A stretch of DNA of 64,000 nt from Paenibacillus pabuli NBRC 13638 (GTDB taxonomy: Bacteria > Bacillota > Bacilli > Paenibacillales > Paenibacillaceae), in NCBI RefSeq assembly GCF_001514495.1, contig NZ_BCNM01000005.1:62001-126000 (forward strand), given 5' to 3'. The notes beneath the pieces were generated by a model that saw nothing but the letters and a program-made list of their open reading frames with translations, was not told the DNA's origin and did not search any database. Both the position numbers and the translations under genes were made by a program. Below are positions 43,824-52,467 of the stretch, in pieces (positions within the stretch are counted from its first letter, which is position 1; each line of letters opens with the position of its first letter).

Positions 43824-43926
43824 GAAAGTAAACATTTTTATTTTATGTTAATTAGTTCTAATTTTCTGAAAACCATTTTTTATTGTACCAGTGACTGCGT
43901 CCCGTTGCAAGCGGAGGCGTTTTTTG
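43824..43926 (+). ncRNA. Predicted small RNA of about 100 nt, divergent from helD
   Basis: The predicted transcript starts about seven bases after the consensus -10 and ends at a stem-loop (43898-43904 with 43912-43919, one bulge) followed by T6. An AATTAGAA/TTCTAATT inverted repeat (43819-43826 with 43856-43863) adjoins the predicted 5' end. No ribosome site is present, and the only ORF runs through the terminator. Neither flanking gene is on this strand. I do not recognise the RNA; promoter and terminator are seen, and the RNA itself is inferred. Confidence 0.55.
43897..43926 (+). terminator. Intrinsic terminator of the predicted small RNA
   Basis: A seven-pair GC-rich stem with a TTGCAAG loop and a T6 tail on the plus strand only; the minus strand has no T-run here. 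Confidence 0.7.
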
Positions 43927-44011
43927 TTGTTTATTTAATGTTTTAACTGATTGTCTTGCGATTTTTCTTCTATTATTACCCAAGAACGACTTGGCTATTG
44001 TTAGACTCCCT

Positions 44012-44473
44012 TTATTTCCGTAATTCTTGTATGGTTTCCTTCCAGCGCGCCATCGCTTCAGACTCATCCTTTAATTGAAATGTTATCCCTGAAGTAATCT
44101 CTGCATAAGGTGCTTGATCCACACGTACATTCACCACTTCTGCTTCAAAACGATCTCTGGGAACCATGGTTTCCCTGATCTGAGATAACGGACTTACTTC
44201 CAGACGGATATGCAGCAGACTTTGCTCATGAACTGCAATCAAGGTAGCCTTGCCTGTTCGGCTCATATTCATACTTGTCTGGGTTCCTTGCCATAGAGCC
44301 AGTCTAAGCCGCGTTGGACTGATAGCAATCACTTCGCCCATGCTGATCATTGCCTGATGGGGCCAGGCATCTTCGGACACCGTTAACAATTGCATCGCTT
44401 CATGCTGTTTCTGCTCCAGATGATCACCACTCAGCCACTCTAACCATTTGGCGTCCAGCTTTGGTACATTCAT
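44012..44473 (-). CDS. Pyridoxamine 5'-phosphate oxidase-like split-barrel protein
   Basis: A 153-residue protein that reads like the FMN-binding split barrel. The central strands MISMGEVIAISPTRLRLALWQGTQTSMNMSRTGKATL match the small PNPOx-like proteins of Bacillales that bind FMN or F420-type flavins. The ATG at 44473 with a GAGGG site 8-9 bases upstream is preferred; the longer frame reads 34 extra residues across the terminator of the upstream gene. No specific reaction can be assigned, and the classic PNPOx active-site residues cannot be confirmed by eye. Confidence 0.65.
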   Translation of the reverse strand: MNVPKLDAKWLEWLSGDHLEQKQHEAMQLLTVSEDAWPHQAMISMGEVIAISPTRLRLALWQGTQTSMNMSRTGKATLIAVHEQSLLHIRLEVSPLSQIRETMVPRDRFEAEVVNVRVDQAPYAEITSGITFQLKDESEAMARWKETIQELRK

Positions 44474-44533
44474 TTCGATATCCCTCGGTTCATTTAGATT
44501 CGGATTTCGTTGCAATAATTCCACTATGTATGC

Positions 44534-44559
44534 AAAACAACCCGGACACGCGGTCCGGG
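44534..44559 (-). terminator. Intrinsic terminator of the aromatic acid exporter gene
   Basis: A perfect CCCGGAC/GTCCGGG stem with a TTGTTTT tail on the minus strand, 59 nt after the exporter stop and just before the split-barrel gene. Confidence 0.75.
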
Positions 44560-44617
44560 CTAGTTGTGCTTCCATTGTATATGATGACCCCTCATCACTG
44601 CAATCTGGACTGCATGT

Positions 44618-45685
44618 TTAGGGCCATTTAAGCCAATTCAAAATTGTATCTTGGGACTCTTTGTCTTCACTGGATCCGTGTACATGCTCGGCAAGACGAT
44701 TCAATCGTTCCAGTTGATAGCCGTAATCATAGATCGCGGAAGCCACAATGGATAGTCTCAACATTCCATCCTGATTCTTATCAAACTGAGCAATCGCCTG
44801 TTCCATGAAACGATCATTGTCCAGAATGAACTGTGCTGCCTCTTCACCGTTCGGTTTCAATTTATCTTCGAACTTGAGTAATGCATGTTCATGGAATTTG
44901 ATAACAAGCTCCAGATGTGTATCAAAGAACTGATCCATTTCCGGTGTTCGCTGTGCCTGGAAATAATGGCGTTCTACCGAATCCAGCACATCAAATCCCT
45001 TTTGCAGACTCAGCAGCATCTGTTTGTATACGACCATCTGCCGGGTCTCGCTGAATTTGGAACGTTTCATCTTCTTCTGTTCTTCTTCAAACAAATTATA
45101 CTTATCTGACAAAGATTTAATCGAACCGCCCAGATTATTTTTCTCATCCCGGAACACGACTTCCTTGATCTCATCCGAGATGGACGTACGCAGCAGCAGT
45201 GACATGCCACTGAACACACTCTGAATCTGCTTCACGAACTGAATCTTCGGCTTGGGTGGAAATACCGTAATGTTAATAAGAAAAGCAGATACAATACCGA
45301 CAAGTGTCAGCAGGAAACGGTTCAATGCAAAATGCCAGTCACCCGACGCTTCCATAATCGATACAACGGTTACCAGCGTCAGACCCACCGTCTCGCCCAT
45401 ATTCAATTTAAGACAAATCATAATCACCAGCACAATAATAAGCCCGACGGCGATGGGCTCATTGGATAGCACCATGCCTCCTATCAGCGCAACGATTGCC
45501 CCAAGTGTAGTGGTCTGCAACTGATCCAGGAAGTACTTCCATGACCGGTAGATGGATGGCTGCATCGCAAAGATGGCCGCGATTGCGGCGGGAACGGGAG
45601 ATTGCGGGTTCAGGAACATGCTGCTAAGGTACAGGGCCAGCGTGACCGCAATCCCTGTCTTAAGTACACGTGCACCAAATGACAT
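44618..45685 (-). CDS. Aromatic acid exporter (ArAE/FUSC)-family membrane protein
   Basis: A 355-residue membrane protein. About six hydrophobic segments in residues 10-150 include the conserved TGIAVTLALYLSSMFLNPQSPVPAAIAAIFAMQPSIYRSW opening of the ArAE family, and a soluble, largely helical region of about 200 residues follows. This layout matches the YqjA/YgaE-type proteins of Firmicutes, half-length relatives of FUSC exporters such as AaeB. Export of an aromatic or other weak acid is inferred. The GATAAT-rich sequence upstream resembles half of a Fur box. Confidence 0.8.
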   Translation of the reverse strand: MSFGARVLKTGIAVTLALYLSSMFLNPQSPVPAAIAAIFAMQPSIYRSWKYFLDQLQTTTLGAIVALIGGMVLSNEPIAVGLIIVLVIMICLKLNMGETVGLTLVTVVSIMEASGDWHFALNRFLLTLVGIVSAFLINITVFPPKPKIQFVKQIQSVFSGMSLLLRTSISDEIKEVVFRDEKNNLGGSIKSLSDKYNLFEEEQKKMKRSKFSETRQMVVYKQMLLSLQKGFDVLDSVERHYFQAQRTPEMDQFFDTHLELVIKFHEHALLKFEDKLKPNGEEAAQFILDNDRFMEQAIAQFDKNQDGMLRLSIVASAIYDYGYQLERLNRLAEHVHGSSEDKESQDTILNWLKWP

Positions 45686-45867
45686 GGTGACCCCTCCTCT
45701 TTTTCAAAACTGATTTCATTCGTTTGATCATTATCATTATTACCCCATATTTCTTTTTTTGCCCGAATCAATTCAGGAGAACGATTTATTGTATCATGGA
45801 AGCCTTTGGGTTACCATGCCCTGTATCCTGTTGATGAGTTAGATTCCCTGTTACTTCTATGTATACA

Positions 45868-45909
45868 CAACAATACCCCACACTCCACTCTCGGAAGTAG
45901 GGGTATTGT
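45868..45909 (-). terminator. Probable terminator of the malic enzyme-HD operon
   Basis: A nine-bp stem CAATACCCC/GGGGTATTG with a 20-nt loop and a weak T-rich tail lies 24 nt after the HD gene. Confidence 0.5.
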
Positions 45910-45932
45910 AGGTTTAACTCAAACGGAGAAAG

Positions 45933-46658
45933 TTATGAGAACCTTCCTTCCCATTCACGCTTGAACTGCTCTACAAACTGCACCATAAAGTCATGACGCT
46001 GGGCTGCGAGCTCCTTGCCATAGGACGTGTTCATCAGATCTTTCAGCTTGAACAGCTTTTCATAAAAGTGATTGATTGTGGTACTGCGTCCATTCCGGTA
46101 TTCCTCCCGCGTCATCTGCTCTCGTGGTGGAAGGGCTGGATCATACATCTCACGACCTCTCGCACCGGCAAATGCAAACGTACGCGCAATACCAATGGCG
46201 CCCAGTGCATCCAGGCGATCCGCATCCTGTACCACCTGAGCTTCCAGCGATGAGACGGCGGGACGCTGCCCTCCTGCATAGGAAATGGAACGAATGATAT
46301 TGACCACATCTTCCCGGGTACCCACTTCCAACGGCTGGGTATCCAGCCAGGCGTTCAGCTTCGCCATGCCCACTTCCAGACTCTCGTTCAGCTTCTCATC
46401 CGGCACATCATGAAGCAATGCAGCCAATTCACAGACGAAAGGATCGGCTCCCATACGATATGCAAGCTCAACCGCAAGTGTGGTGACCCGTTCGATATGA
46501 GGCCAATCATGACCATCCGCATGCGCTGCGGCATCTCCCTGAACAAAAGCGCGAGCTGCGCGAAGAATGGCCTCTCCGGTAAACGTTCCATCAACATGAT
46601 CCACATGCCCCGATTGCTGCGCACTTGGGTTCAGATGTTGAGGGGAATTATCTTGCAT
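45933..46658 (-). CDS. HD-domain phosphohydrolase
   Basis: A 241-residue metal-dependent phosphohydrolase. The HD metal ligands appear in order: DGHDWPHIERV, AALLHDVPDEKL (the HD pair) and VVQDADRLDALGAIGIAR. The form resembles YedJ/YpgQ-type nucleotide or phosphate-ester hydrolases, and the substrate is unknown. The ATG at 46658 begins one base after the malic enzyme stop, with the ribosome site GGGGA inside that gene, so translation is coupled. An in-frame upstream start would overlap malic enzyme by 75 bases and is unlikely. Confidence 0.85.
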   Translation of the reverse strand: MQDNSPQHLNPSAQQSGHVDHVDGTFTGEAILRAARAFVQGDAAAHADGHDWPHIERVTTLAVELAYRMGADPFVCELAALLHDVPDEKLNESLEVGMAKLNAWLDTQPLEVGTREDVVNIIRSISYAGGQRPAVSSLEAQVVQDADRLDALGAIGIARTFAFAGARGREMYDPALPPREQMTREEYRNGRSTTINHFYEKLFKLKDLMNTSYGKELAAQRHDFMVQFVEQFKREWEGRFS

Positions 46659-46659
46659 C

Positions 46660-48099
46660 TTACACTTCCCCGCCTTCGCGAGCTTGTTCACGAGGTATAC
46701 GTCTTGCCACACCCGTCTTGACCGCTGCTTCAATCACACGATTGCGCATCGATTTGACAATCTTGTCGTTGAACACACTCGGGATAATGTAATAACGGGT
46801 ACGTTCTTCATCCGAAATGGCCGAAGCAATTGCCTGGGCTGCAGCCAGCTTCATTTCCTCATTAATTTCACTTGCACGACAGTCCAGAACGGCTCTGAAC
46901 ATCCCCGGAAAACACAATACGTTATTGATCTGATTCGGGTAATCTGAACGGCCAGTTGCCATGACAGCCACAATATCCTCCACTACAGAAGGCATAATCT
47001 CTGGGACCGGATTCGCCATGGCGAAAACAATCGGGTCGGCCGCCATGGATTGTACATCTTCACGGGTTAACAGATTACCGCGTGACAACCCGATAAATAC
47101 ATCCGCTCCGCGAATCACGTCCCGGAGTGAGCCTGTCTCCAGCTCCGGATTGGTACGAGCCGCATAGTCGGTCCATACTTCATTTTCATAGGAATTCGTT
47201 CTTACCAGCGCCCCGTCACGATCGACACCAACCACCCGGTTCGCTCCTGCAGATAGCAGAATATTACTGCAAGCCACACCCGCTGCACCGATACCGCAGA
47301 CAACGATTTTCACATCCGTAATGGATTTCCCTACCAGCTTAAGCGCGTTAATCAGACCTGCGTATAGTACAACTGCCGTACCATGCTGGTCATCATGAAA
47401 TACCGGAATGTCCAGTTCCTCATTCAGACGACGCTCAATTTCGAAGCAGCGCGGAGACGAGATGTCCTCCAGGTTAATGCCACCAAATGCCGGTGAGATC
47501 GCTTTCACAGTTCGAATGATTTCCTCGGTATCCTGTGTATCCAGACAGATTGGAAAAGCATCTACACCTGCAAACTGTTTGAACAGCATCGCTTTACCTT
47601 CCATGACCGGCATCGCGGCACGGGGGCCAATGTTCCCGAGTCCCAGTACTGCACTGCCATCGGAAACGACTGCAACGGTATTACGCTTAATCGTCAGCGA
47701 GAATGCCTTGCCCGGCTCTTCTGCAATCGCTGAACATACCCGAGCCACATCCGGTGTATATACGCGTGACAGGTCTTCACGGTTATGAATGGGGACCTTC
47801 GGTGTAACTTCGATCTTGCCGCCCAAATGAAGCAGGAACGTCCGATCCGATACGTTAATAATGGTTACACCTTTAAGCTGGCGCACCCCTTCTATAATTT
47901 TGCTGTTATCTTGTGCATCCGTTACGGCGACAGTCAAGTCGCGCACACTTACATCCTGATTGGTCGAAATCACGTCGATGGCAATGATATCCCCGCCAGC
48001 TTCCGAGATGGCCGAAGCCACTTCGCCAAATTTGATATCCTTTGTTGTCATTTCCAGCCGAATAATGAAGCTGTTGCCGTCTAGATTCCTTTGATTCAT
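46660..48099 (-). CDS. NAD(P)-dependent malic enzyme with N-terminal ACT domain
   Basis: A 479-residue oxidative decarboxylase of malate to pyruvate. An ACT-type regulatory domain occupies about residues 8-85 (FIIRLEMTTKDIKFGEVASAI), the malic N-domain carries YTPDVARVC and IKRNTVAVVSDGSAVLGLGNIGP, and the catalytic HDDQHGTAVVLYAGLINALK segment and the Rossmann loop VVCGIGAAGVACSNIL follow. The ACT domain suggests allosteric control by an amino acid. ATG 48099 follows GGGAGG. It is the first gene of an operon with the HD phosphohydrolase. It resembles the short bacterial YtsJ/MaeA-type enzymes plus an added ACT domain. Confidence 0.92.
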   Translation of the reverse strand: MNQRNLDGNSFIIRLEMTTKDIKFGEVASAISEAGGDIIAIDVISTNQDVSVRDLTVAVTDAQDNSKIIEGVRQLKGVTIINVSDRTFLLHLGGKIEVTPKVPIHNREDLSRVYTPDVARVCSAIAEEPGKAFSLTIKRNTVAVVSDGSAVLGLGNIGPRAAMPVMEGKAMLFKQFAGVDAFPICLDTQDTEEIIRTVKAISPAFGGINLEDISSPRCFEIERRLNEELDIPVFHDDQHGTAVVLYAGLINALKLVGKSITDVKIVVCGIGAAGVACSNILLSAGANRVVGVDRDGALVRTNSYENEVWTDYAARTNPELETGSLRDVIRGADVFIGLSRGNLLTREDVQSMAADPIVFAMANPVPEIMPSVVEDIVAVMATGRSDYPNQINNVLCFPGMFRAVLDCRASEINEEMKLAAAQAIASAISDEERTRYYIIPSVFNDKIVKSMRNRVIEAAVKTGVARRIPREQAREGGEV

Positions 48100-48218
48100 T
48101 CCAATTCCTCCCAGACTGAAAGTCATGAGTTACAATGTTACCTGTTTGTCTTCGCTGCGCGGACACGTTTATCCTTTATCTTGCCCAGAAAAAGTACTCA
48201 ACTTGCCCTTTGGATGAC

Positions 48219-48265
48219 AAAAAGGCCACCCTTTTATCGTCTAATAAGACGGTAAGGGCAGCCTT
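48219..48265 (-). terminator. Intrinsic terminator of the galactan operon
   Basis: A long stem (AAGGC, CCCTT and CGTC blocks pairing with their complements) ends in T5 on the minus strand, 45 nt after the GH42 stop. Confidence 0.85.
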
Positions 48266-48309
48266 CTGTACGCGGACTCCATTCATTCTGCTTAATGGAT
48301 CACCATATC

Positions 48310-50382
48310 CTATTTTCGCTCCGTTGCTCTGCGCAGGACCTGGATATCGTATGGCTGGAGCTCCAAACTCCCCTCCATCATATCACCGCTCAACAGATCA
48401 CTGTAGGACTGCTCGTCCAATTGAACTTGCTTCGTTTCTGGTGTGTAGTTCTGTACAAACACATAATCAGCTGTTCCATCTGTTCGGATATGTGCCGTAA
48501 CTCCGGCAGGAAGCTGCGTTTCAAGCGCACGTTCAATGCCCAGGTCAGCGATTAGACTTCCATAGAAATCATCATAAAACGGTGCTTTGGTACGTGTTGC
48601 TATATAATATGCTTTACCTGCTCCCAGACGGTTAACCGTTAACGCTGGTCGGCCAGCATAAAAGTCGGAGCGATACGTAGCCAGTGCTTCAGCACCTTCC
48701 AGATGAATCAGGTCGCATAATTCAATTGCATCATACTCGGCATTCAGTTGAAGCGCGTTGCCCTTCACTGGGATCACCCCGTTCAAATCCCGATCATGCA
48801 ATCCGTCGATTTCTTCCGACCAGATCCCAAGCGTTTTGCGGAGCGGTCCCGGGAAACCGCCCAGGAAACACAGATCATTCTCATTGACGATGCCTGACCA
48901 ATACGTAGCTACGAATGTACCGCCATTTTCAACGAATTGTTCAATCCGTTCCCCGACCCCTTCACGCACCAGGTAGAGCATAGGCGCGACCAGCAGCTTG
49001 TATTTGGACAGGTCGGCATCCATATCAATTACGTCAACAGCAACTCCCTTTTTCCAGAACGCTTCGTAATGGGATTCAACCGTTTGCTCATACTTCACCC
49101 CGATATTGCGCGGACCTTGTGAATCATTAACGGCCCAACGATTTTCCCAATCGAAGATGATGGCCACCTCTGCCGGTACCGATGTTCCTACAATGGCTTC
49201 CATGCCTTCAAGAGCCGTTCCCACGTCCGTTACATCCTGGAACACACGAGTGTGTTCTGTTCCAACATGATCTACTACCGCGCCGTGAAGTTTCTCACTG
49301 GAACCACGACTTTTTCTCCATTGGAAGTACTGTACACTATCCGAACCGTGTGCTACCGCCTGGAGAGAAGAAAGCAGATGCATGCCAGGCTTTTTCAGCT
49401 TGCTCACCTCTTGCCAGTTGGTTGAACTCGGAGTACTCTCCATCAACAGGAAAGGCTGCCCACCTTTAATTGAACGAACGATATCGTGCATCATAGCTAT
49501 TCTCGATGCCAGCTTGTCTTCTTCGTCTGCATCATGCCAGGTTGGGTAGCTGTCCCAGGAGAGGAAATCCAGAATGTCCGCGAACTTCCAATAGTTTAAC
49601 CCTTCATAAAACTCCATCAGATTTGTTGTCACCGGCAGGTCCGGATTTTTGGCCTTCAGCGGCTTGGTTTCGTGCACGATAAAATCAGCGGTCTGATCCG
49701 TAACGAATCTGCGCCAGTCCAAATTCATCGCGTGGACCTGTGTCTCTCCGTGTGGGGCAGGTGACTCCACTTGACTCCAGTCCGTTACGGTATGACTCCA
49801 GAATGTCGTCCACCAGGAATGATTCAGCTCATCCAGCGTGCCGTATTTGTTTTTCACCCATCCGCGAAAAGCGTCCTGGCAATAATCACAGTGGCAATCC
49901 CCGCCAAATTCATTGGAGATGTGCCAGCCAATGACTGCGGGATGATCCGAGTAACGTTCTGCAAGTTTTGTATTGATTGCTGTAACCTTCTCCCGGTACA
50001 CCGGGGAGGTGTAGCAGTGGTTATGACGGAAGCCATGCAGGTTGCGAACCCGATTGGCCCCTACACGGAGCACTTCAGGGTATTTTGCCGACATCCAGGC
50101 GGGTCTTGCTCCGCTTGGGGTAGCCAGGAATGCATAGATTCCATTGGCAGCAAAACGATCCAGTACTTGATCCAGCCATTCAAACGTGTATACGCCTTCC
50201 TCCGGCTCAAGGGATACCCATGAGAAGATGCCAATGGACATCACATTACATTTGGCAAGCTTCATCAATCGAATATCTTCTTCAAGCACTTCAGGATAGC
50301 GAAGCCATTGCTCCGGATTATAGTCTGCGCCATGTAACATGCGCGGCACTTTCGAACTTACGGGTGAATATTTGTATGTCAT
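48310..50382 (-). CDS. Beta-galactosidase, glycoside hydrolase family 42
   Basis: A 690-residue intracellular GH42 enzyme. The acid/base is Glu158 in GWHISNEFGG and the nucleophile Glu315 in FLLMESTPSS. Cys123, Cys163, Cys165 and Cys168 (GGDCHCDYC) form the usual structural zinc site. The A, B and C domains are full length. GH42 enzymes of galactan loci split beta-1,4-galacto-oligosaccharides to galactose, as GanA does in B. subtilis. It is the last gene of the locus, 35 nt after the GH53 gene, preceded by GGAG, and shares the long sugar-uptake transcript. Confidence 0.93.
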   Translation of the reverse strand: MTYKYSPVSSKVPRMLHGADYNPEQWLRYPEVLEEDIRLMKLAKCNVMSIGIFSWVSLEPEEGVYTFEWLDQVLDRFAANGIYAFLATPSGARPAWMSAKYPEVLRVGANRVRNLHGFRHNHCYTSPVYREKVTAINTKLAERYSDHPAVIGWHISNEFGGDCHCDYCQDAFRGWVKNKYGTLDELNHSWWTTFWSHTVTDWSQVESPAPHGETQVHAMNLDWRRFVTDQTADFIVHETKPLKAKNPDLPVTTNLMEFYEGLNYWKFADILDFLSWDSYPTWHDADEEDKLASRIAMMHDIVRSIKGGQPFLLMESTPSSTNWQEVSKLKKPGMHLLSSLQAVAHGSDSVQYFQWRKSRGSSEKLHGAVVDHVGTEHTRVFQDVTDVGTALEGMEAIVGTSVPAEVAIIFDWENRWAVNDSQGPRNIGVKYEQTVESHYEAFWKKGVAVDVIDMDADLSKYKLLVAPMLYLVREGVGERIEQFVENGGTFVATYWSGIVNENDLCFLGGFPGPLRKTLGIWSEEIDGLHDRDLNGVIPVKGNALQLNAEYDAIELCDLIHLEGAEALATYRSDFYAGRPALTVNRLGAGKAYYIATRTKAPFYDDFYGSLIADLGIERALETQLPAGVTAHIRTDGTADYVFVQNYTPETKQVQLDEQSYSDLLSGDMMEGSLELQPYDIQVLRRATERK

Positions 50383-50417
50383 GCTGACAACTCCTTAATC
50401 ATTTCAATTTGATTTAT

Positions 50418-51527
50418 CTATTTGATCAACGCAGCATTAGGCTGCTCATCCCATTCCGTTTCATTTTCCAGTCCGGCCTTGAGTGCTGAAAACGATTGCA
50501 ACTTCTGGCCCTTGAAGTCAAACATCGTCAGGTTCCCCCAGTTATTCGGATGGCCAACAGACCATTCTTCCTTGCTTGGAATCCAGGCAGGCTCCCAATA
50601 GTAGAATCCGGCACCGAGACCGCCGGGAACTTCACGAACAATTTGCAGCAGATCCTTCAGATAACGTGTCTGTCCTTCCACACTTGCCGGATACCCTGGC
50701 AACAGTAATTCTTCCTGATTCAGAATCCACTCGTGGCCATCAGGTTGCTCCAGTGTCCAAGGATAAGCCGTTTCAACAACGTTGATCGGTTTCCCGTACC
50801 GTTCAGCCAAGTCGTGCAGATTGTCCCGCAACGCGTCCAGTGTTCCATGCCACCAGGGATAATACGAGAGTCCAATGATATCAAACTCCACCCCAAGCGC
50901 TTCAAAGCGATCATAGAACTTGCGGCTCTCTGCATTATCCCCGCCGCGGTCAATATGGATCATAATCTTGATTTCCGAATCAACGGATTTAACTGCAGCA
51001 ATACCATACTTCACAAGCCCAGCAAAACGCTCCCACTGTTCATCCGTATCATGTTCTTCTCCGCTGACTCGCCCTTCATCCCATAACATGCCCGGCGTAA
51101 TTTCATTCCCTACCTGTACCATATCCGGCAGGGCATCATGCTCCTTGAGTGTTCTCAGCACATCTGCCGTATAGTTACACACCGCACGTTGCAATTCCTC
51201 ATAAGACAGTTTCTCCCAGGCCTTTGGCTTCCATTGATTGGCAGGATCAGCCCAGCGATCGGAATAATGGAAATCCAGCAAGAAATGCAGGCCGTGCTCC
51301 TTGATCCGTATGGCAACCGCCACCGTTCGCTCCAGATTACAGAATCCGCCTACAGGGTCGTTCCATATACGCAAACGAATTGCGTTGGCGTCTCCCATCT
51401 TGAGAAGGGTCAGCAAGTCTTCCTGCTGCCCGTTCTCATCACGATAGCTCCCACCATGCTGCTCAATTTCATCCATAAATGACACATCCATTCCAAGAAT
51501 GAATGCCTCTTCCTTTAAATTGCTCAC
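50418..51527 (-). CDS. Endo-beta-1,4-galactanase, glycoside hydrolase family 53, without signal peptide
   Basis: A 369-residue GH53 barrel. The opening ILGMDVSFMDEIEQHGG is the family start, NAIRLRIWNDP is strand 2, the acid/base is Glu142 (VQVGNEITPGML), and the nucleophile Glu252 lies in NVVETAYPWTLE. It cleaves internal beta-1,4-galactose linkages. The start is GTG at 51527, with GGAGG eight bases upstream. The catalytic domain begins within ten residues and there is no hydrophobic N-terminus, so it is predicted to stay in the cytoplasm, unlike the secreted GanB type. It probably shortens imported galacto-oligosaccharides for the GH42 enzyme encoded 35 nt downstream. Confidence 0.9.
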   Translation of the reverse strand: MSNLKEEAFILGMDVSFMDEIEQHGGSYRDENGQQEDLLTLLKMGDANAIRLRIWNDPVGGFCNLERTVAVAIRIKEHGLHFLLDFHYSDRWADPANQWKPKAWEKLSYEELQRAVCNYTADVLRTLKEHDALPDMVQVGNEITPGMLWDEGRVSGEEHDTDEQWERFAGLVKYGIAAVKSVDSEIKIMIHIDRGGDNAESRKFYDRFEALGVEFDIIGLSYYPWWHGTLDALRDNLHDLAERYGKPINVVETAYPWTLEQPDGHEWILNQEELLLPGYPASVEGQTRYLKDLLQIVREVPGGLGAGFYYWEPAWIPSKEEWSVGHPNNWGNLTMFDFKGQKLQSFSALKAGLENETEWDEQPNAALIK

Positions 51528-51559
51528 TTTATCAACCTCCGTTTAATTTAGATGCAGGC

Positions 51560-52438
51560 TCAGCCTTTAACCGAACCCAAGGTCATACCTTTGACAAAGA
51601 AGCGCTGCAGGAATGGATACACAATGAGGATTGGCGCACTTCCAATAAAAATCTGTGCCGCTCTTACTGTGGTTTGAGAAATGGTCTCCATCTCTTTCGG
51701 GTTCATGGCCATCGTACTCATATCACGTTTGATAATTACGGTCTGCATGAAAGTAGCCAGCGGATAATCCTTGGCATTGTTCATGTAGAGCAATCCGTCA
51801 AACCATGAGTTCCAGTGAAACACCATGCTGAACAGTGCAATGGTTGCGATCGATGGCATAGAAATCGGCAGGAAAATACTGAACAACGTTCTGAAGTGAT
51901 TGGCTCCATCCATCAGCGCTGCTTCCTCAAGCTCTTTCGGAATACCCCGGAAGAAGTTTAGCATCAGAATAACGAGGAAGGTGTTAACAGCTCCCGGCAG
52001 CACAAGCACCCAGAAGGAATCCATCAGGCCGATCTTCTGGATGACCATATAGAAGGGAACGAGTCCTCCATTGAAGATCATACTAAAAACAAAAATCCAT
52101 GAATAGACGGTTCTTCCTTTAAACTCATTATTTTCTTTCGACAACGGGTACGCCGCCAAAAAGGTAATCAGCAACGTAATTCCCGTACCAATGACTGTCC
52201 GCAGCAAGGAAATCCAGAGAGAGTTTAGGAAAATCGGATTATTCATCGTTTTTTTGTATGCTTCAAGTGAAAACCCTACCGGCCATAGGCTGACGAGGTT
52301 GGCATCTGCGGCAGCCTTGTTACTGAAGGATACAGCCAGGACATGAATCATCGGTACAATACACATAATGGCAACCAAAATGAGAAAACAAATATTGATG
52401 ACGTTGAACACGCGATAAGGCGTTGATTTATGATACAT
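51560..52438 (-). CDS. Sugar ABC transporter permease (LplC/YtcP type)
   Basis: A 292-residue inner-membrane permease with six helices. The EAA loop that docks the ATPase is present (LEEAALMDGANHFRTLFSIFLP), and the protein ends in the typical VYPFLQRFFVKGMTLGSVKG tail. It pairs with the LplB-type permease encoded 29 nt upstream and the binding protein before it. No ATPase gene is present, so a shared MsmX-type ATPase is probably used. The substrate is inferred as galacto-oligosaccharide from the two downstream glycosidases. Confidence 0.9.
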   Translation of the reverse strand: MYHKSTPYRVFNVINICFLILVAIMCIVPMIHVLAVSFSNKAAADANLVSLWPVGFSLEAYKKTMNNPIFLNSLWISLLRTVIGTGITLLITFLAAYPLSKENNEFKGRTVYSWIFVFSMIFNGGLVPFYMVIQKIGLMDSFWVLVLPGAVNTFLVILMLNFFRGIPKELEEAALMDGANHFRTLFSIFLPISMPSIATIALFSMVFHWNSWFDGLLYMNNAKDYPLATFMQTVIIKRDMSTMAMNPKEMETISQTTVRAAQIFIGSAPILIVYPFLQRFFVKGMTLGSVKG

Positions 52439-52467
52439 CGTGGTCCCTTCTTTCTCCGTTCATTCGA

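Noticed and set aside
43845..43946. 33-codon ORF inside the predicted small RNA
   Set aside because: It has no ribosome site and reads through the intrinsic terminator, so it is unlikely to be translated.
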